A stretch of DNA of 64,000 bases from positions 310,001-374,000 of the forward strand of contig NZ_JAHXGQ010000007.1 of NCBI RefSeq assembly GCF_019375475.1, given 5' to 3'. How positions within the stretch are numbered: position 1 is the first letter of the stretch; each line of letters opens with the position of its first letter. The notes below the pieces were generated by a model. It saw nothing but the letters and a program-made list of their open reading frames with translations. It searched no databases and was not told the DNA's origin. Positions 26,579 to 35,776 of this stretch are shown piece after piece. Origin of the DNA: Saccharothrix obliqua (GTDB lineage Bacteria > Actinomycetota > Actinomycetes > Mycobacteriales > Pseudonocardiaceae). The translations under genes and the position numbers were made by a program.

Positions 26579-27316
26579 GTGAACCAGGCCGTCATCGAGG
26601 AGTTCCGGGCCAACGGAGGCGTCGTCGGCGGCGCCTTCGCAGGCACGCCGCTGCTGCTGCTGACCACGGCCGGCGCCCGGAGCGGTCGACCGCGCACGAC
26701 GCCGCTGGTCTACCGGCAGGACGGCGACCGGCTGCTGGTGTTCGCCTCCAACGGCGGCGACGACCGGCACCCGGCGTGGTTCCGGAACCTCACCGCCGAC
26801 CCGCAGGTCACCGTCGAGGTCGGGGAGCGCGTCACCGCGGCGCGGGCGGAGGTGCTGACCGGCGCGGACCGCGACGCCGCCTACGCCGCGCAGATCACCG
26901 CGAACCCGGCGTTCGGCGCGTACCAGGAGGCGACCGACCGCGTCATCCCCGTCGTCGCCCTGCACCCGGTGCGGCTGGACGCGGAGCGACTGCGCGGGCT
27001 CGCCGCGCAGCTCAAGCGGCACCACGCGGAGTTGCGCGCGGAACTGCTCGACCTGCGGCCGGGTCGGGACCTGATGAGCCACTGCCTCGCCTTCTGCGGC
27101 CACCTGCGGCTGCACCACGTCCGCGAGGACGGCGCGTTCACCGCCGTCGAGGAGGCGTTCCCCGACCTCGCGCCGGTGATCGCCCGCCTGCGGGCCGAGC
27201 ACCGGGTGCTGGCCGGGATCATCGCGGAGGTCGAGCGGACCGGGGACACCACCGGGTTGGCGGAACGGCTCGACGCGCACTTCGCGTTCGAGGAGGAGCA
27301 CCTGACCCGGCTGTGA
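26579..27316 (+). CDS. Ddn-family deazaflavin nitroreductase fused to hemerythrin domain
   Basis: 245 residues. Residues 1 to ~130 are a DUF385/Ddn split-barrel that typically binds F420 (LLLTTAGARSGRPRTTPLVY, NGGDDRHPAWFRNLTADPQVTVEVG). Residues ~140-240 are a hemerythrin HHE four-helix bundle (LAFCGHLRLHHVREDGAFTAVE, LRAEHRVLAGII, LDAHFAFEEEHL) with the iron-ligand His/Glu pattern. Suggests a redox or nitrosative stress sensor/enzyme. GTG at 26579 follows a GGGGGGATC ribosome site. Regulated by the divergent MarR. Confidence 0.88.
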   Translation: MNQAVIEEFRANGGVVGGAFAGTPLLLLTTAGARSGRPRTTPLVYRQDGDRLLVFASNGGDDRHPAWFRNLTADPQVTVEVGERVTAARAEVLTGADRDAAYAAQITANPAFGAYQEATDRVIPVVALHPVRLDAERLRGLAAQLKRHHAELRAELLDLRPGRDLMSHCLAFCGHLRLHHVREDGAFTAVEEAFPDLAPVIARLRAEHRVLAGIIAEVERTGDTTGLAERLDAHFAFEEEHLTRL

Positions 27317-28555
27317 TCAGCGCGTGCCGCGCAGCCGGCGCAGCACCGGGTGCAGGATCACCACCGCCAGCGAGCCCCACACCAGGCCGCCGAGTTCCAT
27401 GTCGCCGACCCGGAGCGTGAGGTCGCCGACGCCCGCCACCAGGGCCGCGCCGCCCACCAGGGCGTTGCCGGGGTTGGCCAGGTCGACCCGGTTGTCCATC
27501 CAGATCCGCACGCCGACCAGCGTGATCAGGCCGAGCAGGACCAGCGTCGCACCGCCCACCACCCCCGGCGGGATGGTGCCCAGCGCCGCCGTGGCCTTCG
27601 GCGAGAACGCCAGCAGGACCGCCATCCCGCCGGTCACGGCGTAGGCGGCGGTGGAGTACACCTTCGTCACGCCCATGACGCCGATGTTCTCCGAGTACGT
27701 CGTGGTGCCCGGCCCGCCGCCGAAACCCGCCAGCGTCGTGGACAGGCCGTTGGCGATGATCGAGTCGCCGACGCTGCCGTCCAGGTCGCGCCCGGTGAGG
27801 CCGGCGACCGCCTTCACGTGGCCGACGTTCTCCGCGACCAGCACGATCACCACGGGCAGCACCAGCAGCGTCACCGACGGCCGCAGCTCCGGCGCGTGCA
27901 GCACGGGCAGGCCGAACCACGCGGCCTCGGCCACCCCGTCGGTGTCCACGACGCCCAGGGCGAACCCGAGCACCCACCCCGTCACCACGCCGACCAGCAC
28001 CGACAGCCGGAAGAACAGCTTCCGGCCGAGCACGCCGCACAGCAGGATGATGCCCATCGTGACCACGGCCAGGGACGGCTGCGCGGAGAACGACGCCGTG
28101 GCGCGGTGCGACAGGTTGAGCCCGATAAGGATCACCACCGCGCCGGTCACCACCGGCGGCATGACGGCTTCCAGCAGGCGCACCCCGAGCGCCTTCACCG
28201 CGACGCCGATGATGATCACCAGCAGGCCGGCGGCGACCACTCCCCCGAGCTGCGCGGCGATGCCCTCGCTGCGGGCGGCTTCCAGGGGCGCGATGAACGC
28301 GAACGACGCGCCCAGGTAGCTGGGCACGCGGTTGCGGGTGATGAGCAGGAAGAGCAGGGTGCCCACGCCGGAGAACAGCAGCGTGGCGCCCACGGGCAGA
28401 CCGGTGGTGGCGGGGACCAGGATCGTCGCCCCGGCCATGGCGACCAGGTGCTGCGCGCCGAAGCCCACGGTGAGCGGCCAGCTGAGCCGCTCCTGCGGGC
28501 TGACCGCGTCACCGTCGGTGGTGCGGCCATCGCCGTGCACGGTCCACAACGCCAC
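27317..28555 (-). CDS. uraA: Uracil permease, NCS2 family
   Basis: 412 residues of a polytopic NCS2 transporter (nucleobase:H+ symporter), about 12-14 hydrophobic segments. NCS2 motifs include QHLVAMAGATILVP, PPVVTGAVVILIGLNL, VLVAENVGHVKAV and GGGPGTTTYSENIGV, the last two lining the substrate site. Uracil is favoured by similarity to UraA/PyrP and agrees with pyrD nearby, but other nucleobases are possible. Stop abuts the preceding convergent gene without a gap. Confidence 0.9.
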   Translation of the reverse strand: MALWTVHGDGRTTDGDAVSPQERLSWPLTVGFGAQHLVAMAGATILVPATTGLPVGATLLFSGVGTLLFLLITRNRVPSYLGASFAFIAPLEAARSEGIAAQLGGVVAAGLLVIIIGVAVKALGVRLLEAVMPPVVTGAVVILIGLNLSHRATASFSAQPSLAVVTMGIILLCGVLGRKLFFRLSVLVGVVTGWVLGFALGVVDTDGVAEAAWFGLPVLHAPELRPSVTLLVLPVVIVLVAENVGHVKAVAGLTGRDLDGSVGDSIIANGLSTTLAGFGGGPGTTTYSENIGVMGVTKVYSTAAYAVTGGMAVLLAFSPKATAALGTIPPGVVGGATLVLLGLITLVGVRIWMDNRVDLANPGNALVGGAALVAGVGDLTLRVGDMELGGLVWGSLAVVILHPVLRRLRGTR

Positions 28556-28771
28556 TCAATGCCCTCCCCGGAGGCCAGGTCGGACGCCGTTGTCCGACCC
28601 GAGGAATCCTGCCACGCCGGGTAGCGGGCACGGACGGGTAACGGTCTGATAATCACACGATCGCAGCAACCCGCACCAGCCCGCCGCGTGGAACAGCGCA
28701 ACTCGGCTACTCATCGTGAACCAGCGGCTGTTCGTGCGGATGGCCCCGGCGCACCGGTCGGGACGTCGGGG

Positions 28772-29608
28772 TCAGGCCGGCTCGGGGCGCGACCAGCGCG
28801 ACAGCTCGCGCAACGCGGACGCCAGGCCGGCCAGGTGGTCGGCGGCCTCGCCGAGGACCTGCCCCGGGTGGGCGGCGGTGCTCTCCGCCAGCACGCGACC
28901 CGCCGCGGCGACCAGGCCGCAGTAGCCGTCGACGCCCTCCTCCAGCTGGGTGCGCAACCGCTGGACGCCCTCCACCAGCGGACCGCGCTCCAGCGGCGGC
29001 GCGGTGTCGCGGGCCCGCTCGACGGCCTGGAGCTGGTACGCGACGGCGCGGATCGCGGCGGACGCCTCGTCACCGGTCGCGCGGACCTGGGCCACCGACG
29101 CCGCGGGCACGGAGGTCAGGGCGGCCGAGTCGAGCTGGCGCAACAGCTCGCGGAGGGTGTCCTCCGCGTCCTCCAGGCGCTCCACCGGCTGCCGCGCGGC
29201 CGAGCGGCGCGCGGGCAGCGGCGTGCGGACCGGCGCCGCCGCCAACTCGCCGCGTGCCGCGTCGATGCGGCGCAGGTGCGCGTTCGTGCGCAGCGCCAGC
29301 ACGCCCGTGCCGGCCATGCCGACCGCCGCGGCCACCCCGGCCGCCGTCGGCAGCGCGCCGACCAGGGTCAGCGTGCCGACGACCGCCAGGATCGCGAGGA
29401 CGATCAGCCAGAAGGTGAGCACCCGGCTCGACCGGCGGTGCTGCCGGTCGAGCTTGGCACGTGGGTCGTTCCAGGCGGCGAGCCGCCGTTTCACCTGGTC
29501 CGCGAGTTGACCCTGGAGGTGCGCCTCGACCGCGCCACGCACGGTCCGGCCCACTTCGCCGGCCATCCGCCGGGCGTCGTCCATGCTCGGCCGGTCCACC
29601 GCGGACAC
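28772..29608 (-). CDS. pspM: PspM-like envelope stress membrane protein
   Basis: 278 residues with a basic N-terminal part, two membrane helices (about 62-80 and 85-105: VLTFWLIVLAILAVVGTL region) and a C-terminal alpha-helical domain. By position directly after pspA in the order clgR-pspA-pspM it corresponds to the mycobacterial PspM (Rv2743c), which recruits PspA to the membrane. Five bases separate it from pspA. No pspN follows. Confidence 0.85.
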   Translation of the reverse strand: MSAVDRPSMDDARRMAGEVGRTVRGAVEAHLQGQLADQVKRRLAAWNDPRAKLDRQHRRSSRVLTFWLIVLAILAVVGTLTLVGALPTAAGVAAAVGMAGTGVLALRTNAHLRRIDAARGELAAAPVRTPLPARRSAARQPVERLEDAEDTLRELLRQLDSAALTSVPAASVAQVRATGDEASAAIRAVAYQLQAVERARDTAPPLERGPLVEGVQRLRTQLEEGVDGYCGLVAAAGRVLAESTAAHPGQVLGEAADHLAGLASALRELSRWSRPEPA

Positions 29609-29613
29609 CGCTC

Positions 29614-30471
29614 TCAGCCCTGGCTCGCGGGCGGGTTCTGCTGCGGCTGGGGCGCCTGCTGCGCCTGCTGCACCCGCTGCTGGATCTCCTGCTGGATGCT
29701 CGCGGCGGCGCTGCCCGGCTTGCCCGCGGTGACCTCGCCCGCGACGTTGCCGCCACGCATGGACGCCCGGATCTGCTCCAGCCGCGATGAGCCCGCCATC
29801 TGCGTGGTCGACTGCTGGACCTCCAGCATCCGGCCCTGCACGCTGTTCTGCGCCAGCTCCGCCGAGCCGAGCGCCGTGGTGTACCGCTTCTCGATCTTGT
29901 CGCGGACCTCGTCCAGGGACGGCGTGTTGCTCGGCGCCGCCAGCTCGCTCATCTGGCGCAGCGACGAGGAGACCTGCTCCTGCATCTTCGCCTGCTCCAG
30001 CTGGCTGAGCAGCTTGGTCCGCTCGGCGAGCTTCTGCTGCAACACCATCGCGTTGCGCTCGACGGCCTGCTTCGCCTGCGCCGCCGCCTGGAGCGACTGG
30101 TCGTGCAGCGTCTTGAGGTCCTCGATGCCCTGCTCGGCGGTCACCAGCTGGGTCGCGAACGACTGCGCGGCGTTCTCGAACTCGGTCGCGCGCTGCTCGT
30201 CGCCCTTGGCCCGCGCCTCGTCGGCGAGCACCAGCGCCTGGCGTGCGGACGCCTGGAGCTTCTCCACCTCACCGAGCTGCCGGTTGAGCTTCATCTCCAG
30301 CTGGCGCTGGTTGCCGATCACGGCGGCGGCCTGCTGGGACAGCGCCTGGTGCTGCCGCTGCGCCTCCTCGATGGCCTGCTGGATCTGCACCTTCGGGTCG
30401 GCGTGCTCGTCGATCTTGGACGAAAAAGCCGCCATGAAGTACTTCCATGCCTTCACGAAAGGGTTGGCCAT
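29614..30471 (-). CDS. pspA: PspA/IM30, phage-shock membrane-protecting protein
   Basis: 285 residues, almost all coiled coil with heptads, PspA/Vipp1 type: [33 protein letters not shown] at the N-terminus, then [20 protein letters not shown]. The C-terminus is Gln/Pro-rich ([20 protein letters not shown]). An ESCRT-III-like protein that stabilises damaged membranes. It starts 305 bp after the clgR stop, behind a hairpin, so it has its own promoter, probably ECF-type. Confidence 0.94.
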   Translation of the reverse strand: MANPFVKAWKYFMAAFSSKIDEHADPKVQIQQAIEEAQRQHQALSQQAAAVIGNQRQLEMKLNRQLGEVEKLQASARQALVLADEARAKGDEQRATEFENAAQSFATQLVTAEQGIEDLKTLHDQSLQAAAQAKQAVERNAMVLQQKLAERTKLLSQLEQAKMQEQVSSSLRQMSELAAPSNTPSLDEVRDKIEKRYTTALGSAELAQNSVQGRMLEVQQSTTQMAGSSRLEQIRASMRGGNVAGEVTAGKPGSAAASIQQEIQQRVQQAQQAPQPQQNPPASQG

Positions 30472-30520
30472 CTCCTACGCCTGCCTTCTCCGCACTTCCC
30501 TGGCTCGCGCTCGTGATCGG

Positions 30521-30547
30521 CAACGACCCGGTGCCGGTGTTGGTTCC
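30521..30547 (-). promoter_or_regulatory. ECF (SigE-like) promoter candidate for pspA
   Basis: GGAAC (30543-30547), 17-bp spacer, CGTTG (30521-30525) on the minus strand, the GGAAC/GTT pattern recognised by SigE-type envelope-stress sigma factors in actinobacteria. It would give a leader of about 40-45 bases before the pspA ATG. Confidence 0.55.
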
Positions 30548-30727
30548 ATCGTGTCAGTTGTGCCCGCTCGCTTCCACCGACCTGGGGTGATATCCGGGTT
30601 CACCCTGAGTCACCCCTGAAACTTCGGTGGCACGGTAATCCTGCCCGCCCGTCGTCCGGGTGGACGCGGCGACCCCGCGCGGTTGCCAACTCGTTGCAGT
30701 GTGCCGACCACCTCGGCGGACGACGAA

Positions 30728-30755
30728 CAGCCGAGCCGGTGCTCCGGCTCGGCTG
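30728..30755 (-). terminator. Hairpin downstream of clgR
   Basis: Perfect 12-bp stem CAGCCGAGCCGG with a four-base loop, beginning 21 bases after the clgR stop. No long U-tract, as is usual in actinobacteria. Likely limits read-through into pspA. Confidence 0.7.
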
Positions 30756-30775
30756 CGCACGACGGGTGCTCGGGG

Positions 30776-31198
30776 CTATGCCGCCACCACGGCGCCGCGC
30801 GGCTCGCTGATCGACGTGGTCAGCCGGTGCGTGAGCATCGGCTGGAGCCGCAGGTCGGAGAGGTCGTTGCCGATCACGGCGGGCACCAGGGCGCCGCCTT
30901 CCAGGCCGGCCGCGGCGGGCTGCGCCCGCTCGGTCAGCTCGGCCGGGCTGGTCACCGGCTGCTGGACGGCGCCGATGTCCGACGCGACCAGGTGCAGCAG
31001 CTCCGACAGGGGCAGGTCCAACGCCTCGCAGATGGCGGCCAGCAGCTCGCTGGACGCCTCCTTGCGGCCACGCTCCACCTCGGACAGGTACCCCAGGCTG
31101 ACGCGGGCGGTCCTGGAGACCTCGCGCAGCGTGCGGCGTTGGGTGGTGCGGGCATGGCGGAGCCGATCACCGATCGCCTCGCGTAGCAGCACGGTCAT
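30776..31198 (-). CDS. clgR: ClgR, XRE-type activator of clp/psp stress genes
   Basis: 140 residues: an N-terminal helix-turn-helix ([63 protein letters not shown]) diagnostic of ClgR, followed by a short variable tail ending in AVVAA, a small hydrophobic end of the kind seen on ClpP-degraded ClgR proteins. Start ATG at 31198 with GGAAGGAGG upstream. A ClgR box in its own upstream region implies positive autoregulation. Confidence 0.92.
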   Translation of the reverse strand: MTVLLREAIGDRLRHARTTQRRTLREVSRTARVSLGYLSEVERGRKEASSELLAAICEALDLPLSELLHLVASDIGAVQQPVTSPAELTERAQPAAAGLEGGALVPAVIGNDLSDLRLQPMLTHRLTTSISEPRGAVVAA

Positions 31199-31276
31199 CG
31201 CGCGCCTCCTTCCGGCCGGCCGTGCCACCACGTTACCGACCCGTCCCGTCGACGGGCAGTGACTTCCGGGCACGTC

Positions 31277-31290
31277 CGCCCAAAGCGAAC
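31277..31290 (-). promoter_or_regulatory. ClgR box
   Basis: On the minus strand GTTCGC-TTTGG-GCG, matching the ClgR consensus GTTCGC-N5-GCG, 79 bp upstream of the clgR ATG and after the cinA stop. Confidence 0.8.
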
Positions 31291-31354
31291 GAGTGAACCG
31301 GCCGGATGGTTCCCGCGCACGCGGCGGTCGGTGACCGGGATCGCGCAGGTCACC

Positions 31355-31828
31355 TCACCCGACCGGGTCCCGGAGGTGGTCCAGCAGCAGGTCCAGGGCC
31401 GCCGCCGCGGCACCCCGGCGGACTTCGTGACGATCCCCACCGACGGTGACCGATCGGGTGACGACACCCGTCGGGCCGGCCAACCCGATGTGCACGGTGC
31501 CCGGCGACGCGCCGTCCTGGGGCGTGGGTCCGGCCACGCCGGTCAGCCCGATGCCCCACACGGCCCCGCAGCGGGCCCGTGCGCCGTCCGCGAGCTGACG
31601 GGCCACCTCGGGGTGCACCGCGCCGTGTTCGGCCAGCAGAGCGCCGTCCACGCCCGCGAGGGACCGCTTCAGGTCCGTCGCGTACACGATGAGCCCACCG
31701 CGCAGCACGGCGCTCGCGCCGGGCACGGTGGTGATCTCGACGGCCACCAGCCCGGCGGTCAGCGATTCGGCGGTGGCGACCGTCTCGCCACGCGCCAGCA
31801 GCGCCGCGACGACCGCCTCGGCGCTCAC
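31355..31828 (-). CDS. cinA: CinA C-terminal domain protein, NMN amidohydrolase (PncC)
   Basis: 157 residues, the single-domain form that deamidates nicotinamide mononucleotide in NAD salvage. Family motifs: ATAESLTAGLVA, VPGASAVLRGGLIVYATDLKRSLAGV, and WGIGLTGVAGPTPQDGASPGTVHIG. Start GTG overlaps the pgsA stop (GTGA). The N-terminal molybdopterin-binding-like domain of long CinA proteins is absent. Confidence 0.9.
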   Translation of the reverse strand: MSAEAVVAALLARGETVATAESLTAGLVAVEITTVPGASAVLRGGLIVYATDLKRSLAGVDGALLAEHGAVHPEVARQLADGARARCGAVWGIGLTGVAGPTPQDGASPGTVHIGLAGPTGVVTRSVTVGGDRHEVRRGAAAAALDLLLDHLRDPVG

Positions 31829-32409
31829 GCGCCCGCCACCGCGCGCTTGCCCCGCGACCGCAGCCGGATCGCGCGCACCACGTAGTCGATGCCCGTGACG
31901 ACGGTCAGCACCACCGCCGCGTACATCGCGACCACGGCCACCGGCACCAGGCCGGACGGCAGCGGCAGCAGGTAGAGGCCGATCGCGATGATCTGCACGA
32001 GCGTCTTGGCCTTGCCGCCGCGGCTGGCCGGGATGACGCCGTGGCGGATCACCCAGAACCGCAGCAGCGTCACGCCGAGTTCGCGCACCGCGATGACGAC
32101 CGTGATCCACCACGGCAGCTCGCCGAGCAGGCTGAGCCCGACCAGCGCGGCACCGGTGAGCGCCTTGTCGGCGATCGGGTCGGCGATCTTGCCGAAGTCG
32201 GTGATCAGGCCGTGCTTGCGGGCGAGGTTGCCGTCCACGTGGTCGGTGACCGACGCGACGGCGAACACCGCGAACGCCGCCAGCCGCCACCACCGGTCCT
32301 GCCCGCCGTCGGCGAACAGCAGGTAGAGGAACACCGGCACGAGCACCAGCCGGGACATCGTCAGCACGTTGGCGATGTTCAGCACCGGCACGCGCGGCGG
32401 TTCTGTCAC
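31825..32409 (-). CDS. pgsA: PgsA, CDP-diacylglycerol glycerol-3-phosphate transferase
   Basis: CDP-alcohol phosphatidyltransferase, membrane step of anionic phospholipid synthesis. 194 residues, several membrane helices. The signature D-x2-DG-x2-AR-x8-G-x3-D-x3-D is complete in [18 protein letters not shown] followed by KIADPIAD. Start GTG overlaps the rimO stop, end overlaps cinA. Confidence 0.93.
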   Translation of the reverse strand: MTEPPRVPVLNIANVLTMSRLVLVPVFLYLLFADGGQDRWWRLAAFAVFAVASVTDHVDGNLARKHGLITDFGKIADPIADKALTGAALVGLSLLGELPWWITVVIAVRELGVTLLRFWVIRHGVIPASRGGKAKTLVQIIAIGLYLLPLPSGLVPVAVVAMYAAVVLTVVTGIDYVVRAIRLRSRGKRAVAGA

Positions 32410-33809
32410 CGCGGGAGCACCTCGATCGCGGAGACCACCAGGTCCACGCCCTCGGCCGCGTCGACCCGGCAGCGCACCAGGTCGCCGACCCGCAGCCCGT
32501 CCGCGTTGGTGACCACGCACTCGCCGTCGACCTCGGGCGCCTGGTGGGCGGCCCGGCCGACGCAGTCGTTCTCGTCGTCCTCCTCGGTCTCCACCAGCAC
32601 CACGACCTCCTCGCCGACGCGGTCCTCCGCGCGCTGCGAGGTCAGCTCCTCGACCAGGTTGGAGATCCGGGTGACGCGCTCGGCCACCACGTCCGGGTCG
32701 ATCTTGTCCGGCAGGCCCTCGGCCTCGGTGCCGTCCTCGTCGGAGTAGCCGAACACGCCGACCGCGTCCAGCCGGGCCTCGGTGAGGAACCGCTCCAGCT
32801 CGGCCACGTCCTCCTCGGTCTCGCCCGGGAAGCCGACGATCACGTTGCTGCGGATGCCCGCGTCCGGCGCGAGCGCCCGGATGCGCGTGATCAGGTCGAG
32901 GAACGACTCGGTCGAGCCGAACCGGCGCATCCGGCGCAGCACGGGCTCGCTGGAGTGCTGGAAGGACATGTCGAAGTAGCGGGCGACGTTCGGGGTGGTC
33001 GCGATGGCCTCGACCAGGGACGGCTTGGTCTCGGCCGGCTGGAGGTAGGAGACGCGGACCCGGTCCACGACGCCCGCCAGGCGCTCCAGCAGGTTCTCCA
33101 GGCCGCCGAGCTGCCGCGGCAGGTCCTTGGCGTAGGAGGTGGAGTTCTCGCTGACCAGGAACACCTCCCGGACGCCCTGCTCGGCCAGCCACCGCGCCTC
33201 GGCGACGATCTCGTCCGGGTGCCGGGACACGAACGCGCCCCGGAAGCTCGGGATCGCGCAGAACGAGCAGCGGCGGTCGCAGCCGGAGGCGATCTTCAGC
33301 GGCGCGACGGGCGTGTCCGCCAGGCGGGTGCGCAGCACGCGCGGGCCCCAGCCGTGGCCGGGCACCTGGACCTCTTCGGCGGCCTTGGGCCGCTGCACGG
33401 GCGTGAGCGGCAGCAGGGTCCGGCGGTCGACCGGCTGGTGGGACGCCACGACCTGCCCGTCGAGCACCTGGTCGAGGCGGTCGGTGAGCTTGTCGTACTG
33501 GTCGAAGCCGAGGACCGCGGCGGCCTCGGGGAGGTTGTCGGCGAGTTCCGCGCCGTACCGCTCGGCCATGCAGCCGACCGCGACGACCTTCGCGCCGGAG
33601 TCGGCGGCGGCGAGCAGGGTGTCGACGGAGTCCTTCTTGGCGGACTCCACGAAACCGCAGGTGTTGACCACGATCACGTCCGCGTCGTCGTCCACCAGCT
33701 CCCAGCCGCCGGCGGTGAGCCTGCCCGCCAGCTCCTCGGAGTCGACTTCGTTGCGGGCGCACCCGAGGGTCAGCATGGCGACGCGCTTGGCCGTGGTGGG
33801 GGAAGACAC
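32406..33809 (-). CDS. rimO: RimO, ribosomal protein S12 methylthiotransferase
   Basis: Radical-SAM enzyme that methylthiolates an aspartate of ribosomal protein S12. 467 residues: N-terminal MTTase domain ([44 protein letters not shown], giving three cluster cysteines), radical SAM CxxxCxxC in [29 protein letters not shown], and a C-terminal TRAM domain. The [10 protein letters not shown] motif distinguishes RimO from MiaB. GTG start at 33809 with TACCCT seven bases ahead, probably leaderless. It begins a rimO-pgsA-cinA operon. Confidence 0.95.
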   Translation of the reverse strand: MSSPTTAKRVAMLTLGCARNEVDSEELAGRLTAGGWELVDDDADVIVVNTCGFVESAKKDSVDTLLAAADSGAKVVAVGCMAERYGAELADNLPEAAAVLGFDQYDKLTDRLDQVLDGQVVASHQPVDRRTLLPLTPVQRPKAAEEVQVPGHGWGPRVLRTRLADTPVAPLKIASGCDRRCSFCAIPSFRGAFVSRHPDEIVAEARWLAEQGVREVFLVSENSTSYAKDLPRQLGGLENLLERLAGVVDRVRVSYLQPAETKPSLVEAIATTPNVARYFDMSFQHSSEPVLRRMRRFGSTESFLDLITRIRALAPDAGIRSNVIVGFPGETEEDVAELERFLTEARLDAVGVFGYSDEDGTEAEGLPDKIDPDVVAERVTRISNLVEELTSQRAEDRVGEEVVVLVETEEDDENDCVGRAAHQAPEVDGECVVTNADGLRVGDLVRCRVDAAEGVDLVVSAIEVLPR

Positions 33810-33816
33810 GGTGCTC

Positions 33817-33822
33817 AGGGTA
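33817..33822 (-). promoter_or_regulatory. Leaderless -10 element of rimO
   Basis: TACCCT on the minus strand, seven bases from the GTG start. Confidence 0.5.
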
Positions 33823-33917
33823 ACGGGCCGCCGGCACCGCGCCGGACCTCAGCGGTCGCCACGGCTGCGGACGACCGCTCCACGCGGTCCCGGCGGTGCC
33901 CGCCCCGCGCCTCGCCG

Positions 33918-34168
33918 GGCACCGCGCGTGGGCGTCGCCGGGCACCTCTCGGACGCATCACCAGGCACCTCGCGGGTGCCTCGCCGGGCACCTCTCGGAC
34001 GCATCACCAGGCACCTCGCGGGTGCCTCGCCGGGCACCTCGGGCGCATCACCGGGCACCACGCGTGTGCCTCGCCGGGCACCTCTCGGACGCATCACCAG
34101 GCACCTCGCGGGCGCATCACCAGGCACCTCGCGGGCGCATCACCGGGCACCTCGCGTGTGTCTCGCCA
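33918..34168. repeat. 23-bp tandem repeat, 11 copies
   Basis: Units beginning GGCACC start at 33918, 33941, 33964, 33987, 34010, 34033, 34054, 34077, 34100, 34123 and 34146: period 23 bp with one 21-bp copy. Two sub-types alternate, ending GCATCACC or GTGCCTCGCC. The second makes a GGCACC-N5-GGTGCC hairpin. No spacers, so not CRISPR. It fills most of the 477-bp gap between the divergent rimO and argA. Confidence 0.92.
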
Positions 34169-34274
34169 CACCCGCCGGTCCCGCGCCGCCCGGACGCGCG
34201 GACCAGCGGGAACGGCGTGACGGGCGTCGCCGAGAACACTCCCGGAGCGGCACCCGCGCGGGCGCGCGGGGCGC

Positions 34275-34280
34275 TAGGTT
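34275..34280 (+). promoter_or_regulatory. Leaderless -10 element of argA
   Basis: TAGGTT six bases before the GTG start. No recognisable -35. Confidence 0.5.
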
Positions 34281-34286
34281 TGGCGG

Positions 34287-34787
34287 GTGGCAGACCCGAT
34301 CGACGTCCGGCGGGCCCGCGCCGGTGACGTGCGGGCCATGAAGGCCCTCATCGACCAGTACGCGGGCAAGGTGCTGCTGGCGAAACCGCTGGTCACGCTG
34401 TTCGAGGACATCCAGGAGTTCTGGGTGGCCGAGGAGGACGGCGTCGTGCTCGGCTGCGGCGCGCTGCACGTGCTGTGGGAGGACCTGGCGGAGATCCGCA
34501 CGGTCGCGGTGTCCCCGACGGCGGTCGGGCGCGGTATCGGGCACCGGCTGGTGACCCGGCTGGTGGAGACGGCCCGCGAGTTGCAGCTGTCGCGGGTGTT
34601 CGTGCTGACGTTCGAGACGAAGTTCTTCGGCAGGCACGGGTTCGTGGAGATCGACGGCACGCCGGTGTCGCCCGAGGTGTACGAGGAGATCATGCGCTCG
34701 GCGGACGAGGGCGTCGCCGAGTTCCTGGACCTGTCGTACGTGAAGCCGAACACGCTGGGCAACTCGCGGATGCTGCTCCACCTCTGA
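34287..34787 (+). CDS. argA: Amino-acid N-acetyltransferase (ArgA-type, NAGS)
   Basis: 166 residues, one GNAT domain, the short actinobacterial N-acetylglutamate synthase. AEIRTVAVSPTAVGRGIGHRLVTRL is the acetyl-CoA loop, and the conserved lead ADPIDVRRARAGDVRAMKALIDQYAGKVLLAKPL is characteristic. First step of arginine synthesis. It lies between rimO/pgsA and ftsK, the same position as Rv2747. GTG start, leaderless by the -10 position. Confidence 0.9.
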   Translation: MADPIDVRRARAGDVRAMKALIDQYAGKVLLAKPLVTLFEDIQEFWVAEEDGVVLGCGALHVLWEDLAEIRTVAVSPTAVGRGIGHRLVTRLVETARELQLSRVFVLTFETKFFGRHGFVEIDGTPVSPEVYEEIMRSADEGVAEFLDLSYVKPNTLGNSRMLLHL

Positions 34788-34812
34788 CTATTCGAGTTTT
34801 CATTCGAATAGT
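34787..34812. promoter_or_regulatory. AT-rich inverted repeat upstream of the MerR gene
   Basis: ACTATTCGA, eight-base spacer, TCGAATAGT: perfect nine-base arms overlapping the argA stop codon and followed at once by TTGACT (34814-34819). Spacing suits an operator for the MerR-like regulator starting at 34850; it could also end argA transcripts. Confidence 0.6.
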
Positions 34813-34849
34813 GTTGACTCAACGAACGCCGACCCGCGAGGATGGTCGC

Positions 34850-35683
34850 GTGGAGCGGCTCACGGTCGACGAACTGGCGGTCCGGGTGGGCCTGCCCGGC
34901 AGCACCATCCGGATGTACCAGACCAAGGGCGTGCTCCACCCGCCCAACCGGCAGGGCCGCCAGGCGTTCTACGACGCGTCCCACATCGAGCGGCTGACCC
35001 TCGTGCAGCGCCTCCAGTCCCGCGGTTTCTCGCTGCCCGCCATCGCGGAGCTGGTGAAGGCCCGCGAGCAGGGCGCGAGCGTCGCGGCCGTGCTCGGCGT
35101 CGGCGACACCGAGGGTCCCGACGACTGGGTCCGGGTGCGGGTGCGGGACATCAGGCGGCTGGTGCCGATGGGCGACGTGCGGCCGAAGGTGCTGCGGCGC
35201 GCCATCCAGCTGGGGCTGGTGCGGTGGCGGCGCGGCTGGCCGCACACCCGCCGCTGGGCGCTGGAGGCGGGTTACCGGCTCGCCGGCATGAACGTGCCCG
35301 CCGAGGACGTGCTGGACAGCTTCGCGAAGCTGCGCGCGGGCACCGACGCCATCGCCGCCGACTTCGTGGAGGTCTTCGAGCGGCGGCTGTGGCCGCAGCT
35401 CGCCGCCGAGTCGGCGCGGGAGGACCAGCTCGACCGCATCCGCGCGCTGCTGGTGGAGCTGACCTACACCGCGGAGACCGCCGTCGTGGGCACGCTGCGC
35501 GAGTCCATCCGCGAGGCGGCCGAGGAGTTCGCCCGGCGGCACGGCCTGCTGCCCGGCGACGACTTCCGCCCGGTGTGGGCGGCGGAACCGCTGCCCATCG
35601 CGGAGCGTCTGATCGACCGCGAGAACGAGATCCCGGACGAACCCGCGATCCGGCGCTTCCTCGACCAGGGCGACGACGCCTGA
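34850..35683 (+). CDS. MerR-family transcriptional regulator
   Basis: 277 residues. The N-terminal MerR winged helix (LTVDELAVRVGLPGSTIRMYQTKGVLHPPNRQGRQAFYDASHIERLTLVQRLQSRGFSLPAIAELV) has the usual Tyr after the recognition helix replaced within RMYQTKG. The long C-terminal effector domain is mostly helical with no cysteine cluster, so not a metal sensor of the classical type. Ligand unknown. The GTG at 34850 has GAGGA ten bases upstream. Confidence 0.87.
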   Translation: MERLTVDELAVRVGLPGSTIRMYQTKGVLHPPNRQGRQAFYDASHIERLTLVQRLQSRGFSLPAIAELVKAREQGASVAAVLGVGDTEGPDDWVRVRVRDIRRLVPMGDVRPKVLRRAIQLGLVRWRRGWPHTRRWALEAGYRLAGMNVPAEDVLDSFAKLRAGTDAIAADFVEVFERRLWPQLAAESAREDQLDRIRALLVELTYTAETAVVGTLRESIREAAEEFARRHGLLPGDDFRPVWAAEPLPIAERLIDRENEIPDEPAIRRFLDQGDDA

Positions 35684-35733
35684 CGCCCTGACCTCGCCAC
35701 CGGCCGCGGCCGGGTGGAACGAGCCGGTCGGAG

Positions 35734-35762
35734 GGGTGCGGCTCGCCCAGCCGGCCGCACCC
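35734..35762. terminator. Bidirectional hairpin between MerR gene and ftsK
   Basis: Nine-base perfect arms GGGTGCGGC / GCCGCACCC, 11-base loop, between two convergent genes (stops at 35683 and 35777). Confidence 0.6.
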
Positions 35763-35776
35763 GGCGGGGAACGCGG

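Noticed and set aside
33849-34127. 92-codon gene encoded by the 23-bp repeats
   Set aside because: Coding potential arises only from the repeat; no start context and no homology-like pattern.
33918-34168. CRISPR array
   Set aside because: Units are contiguous 23-mers with no spacers and no cas genes nearby.
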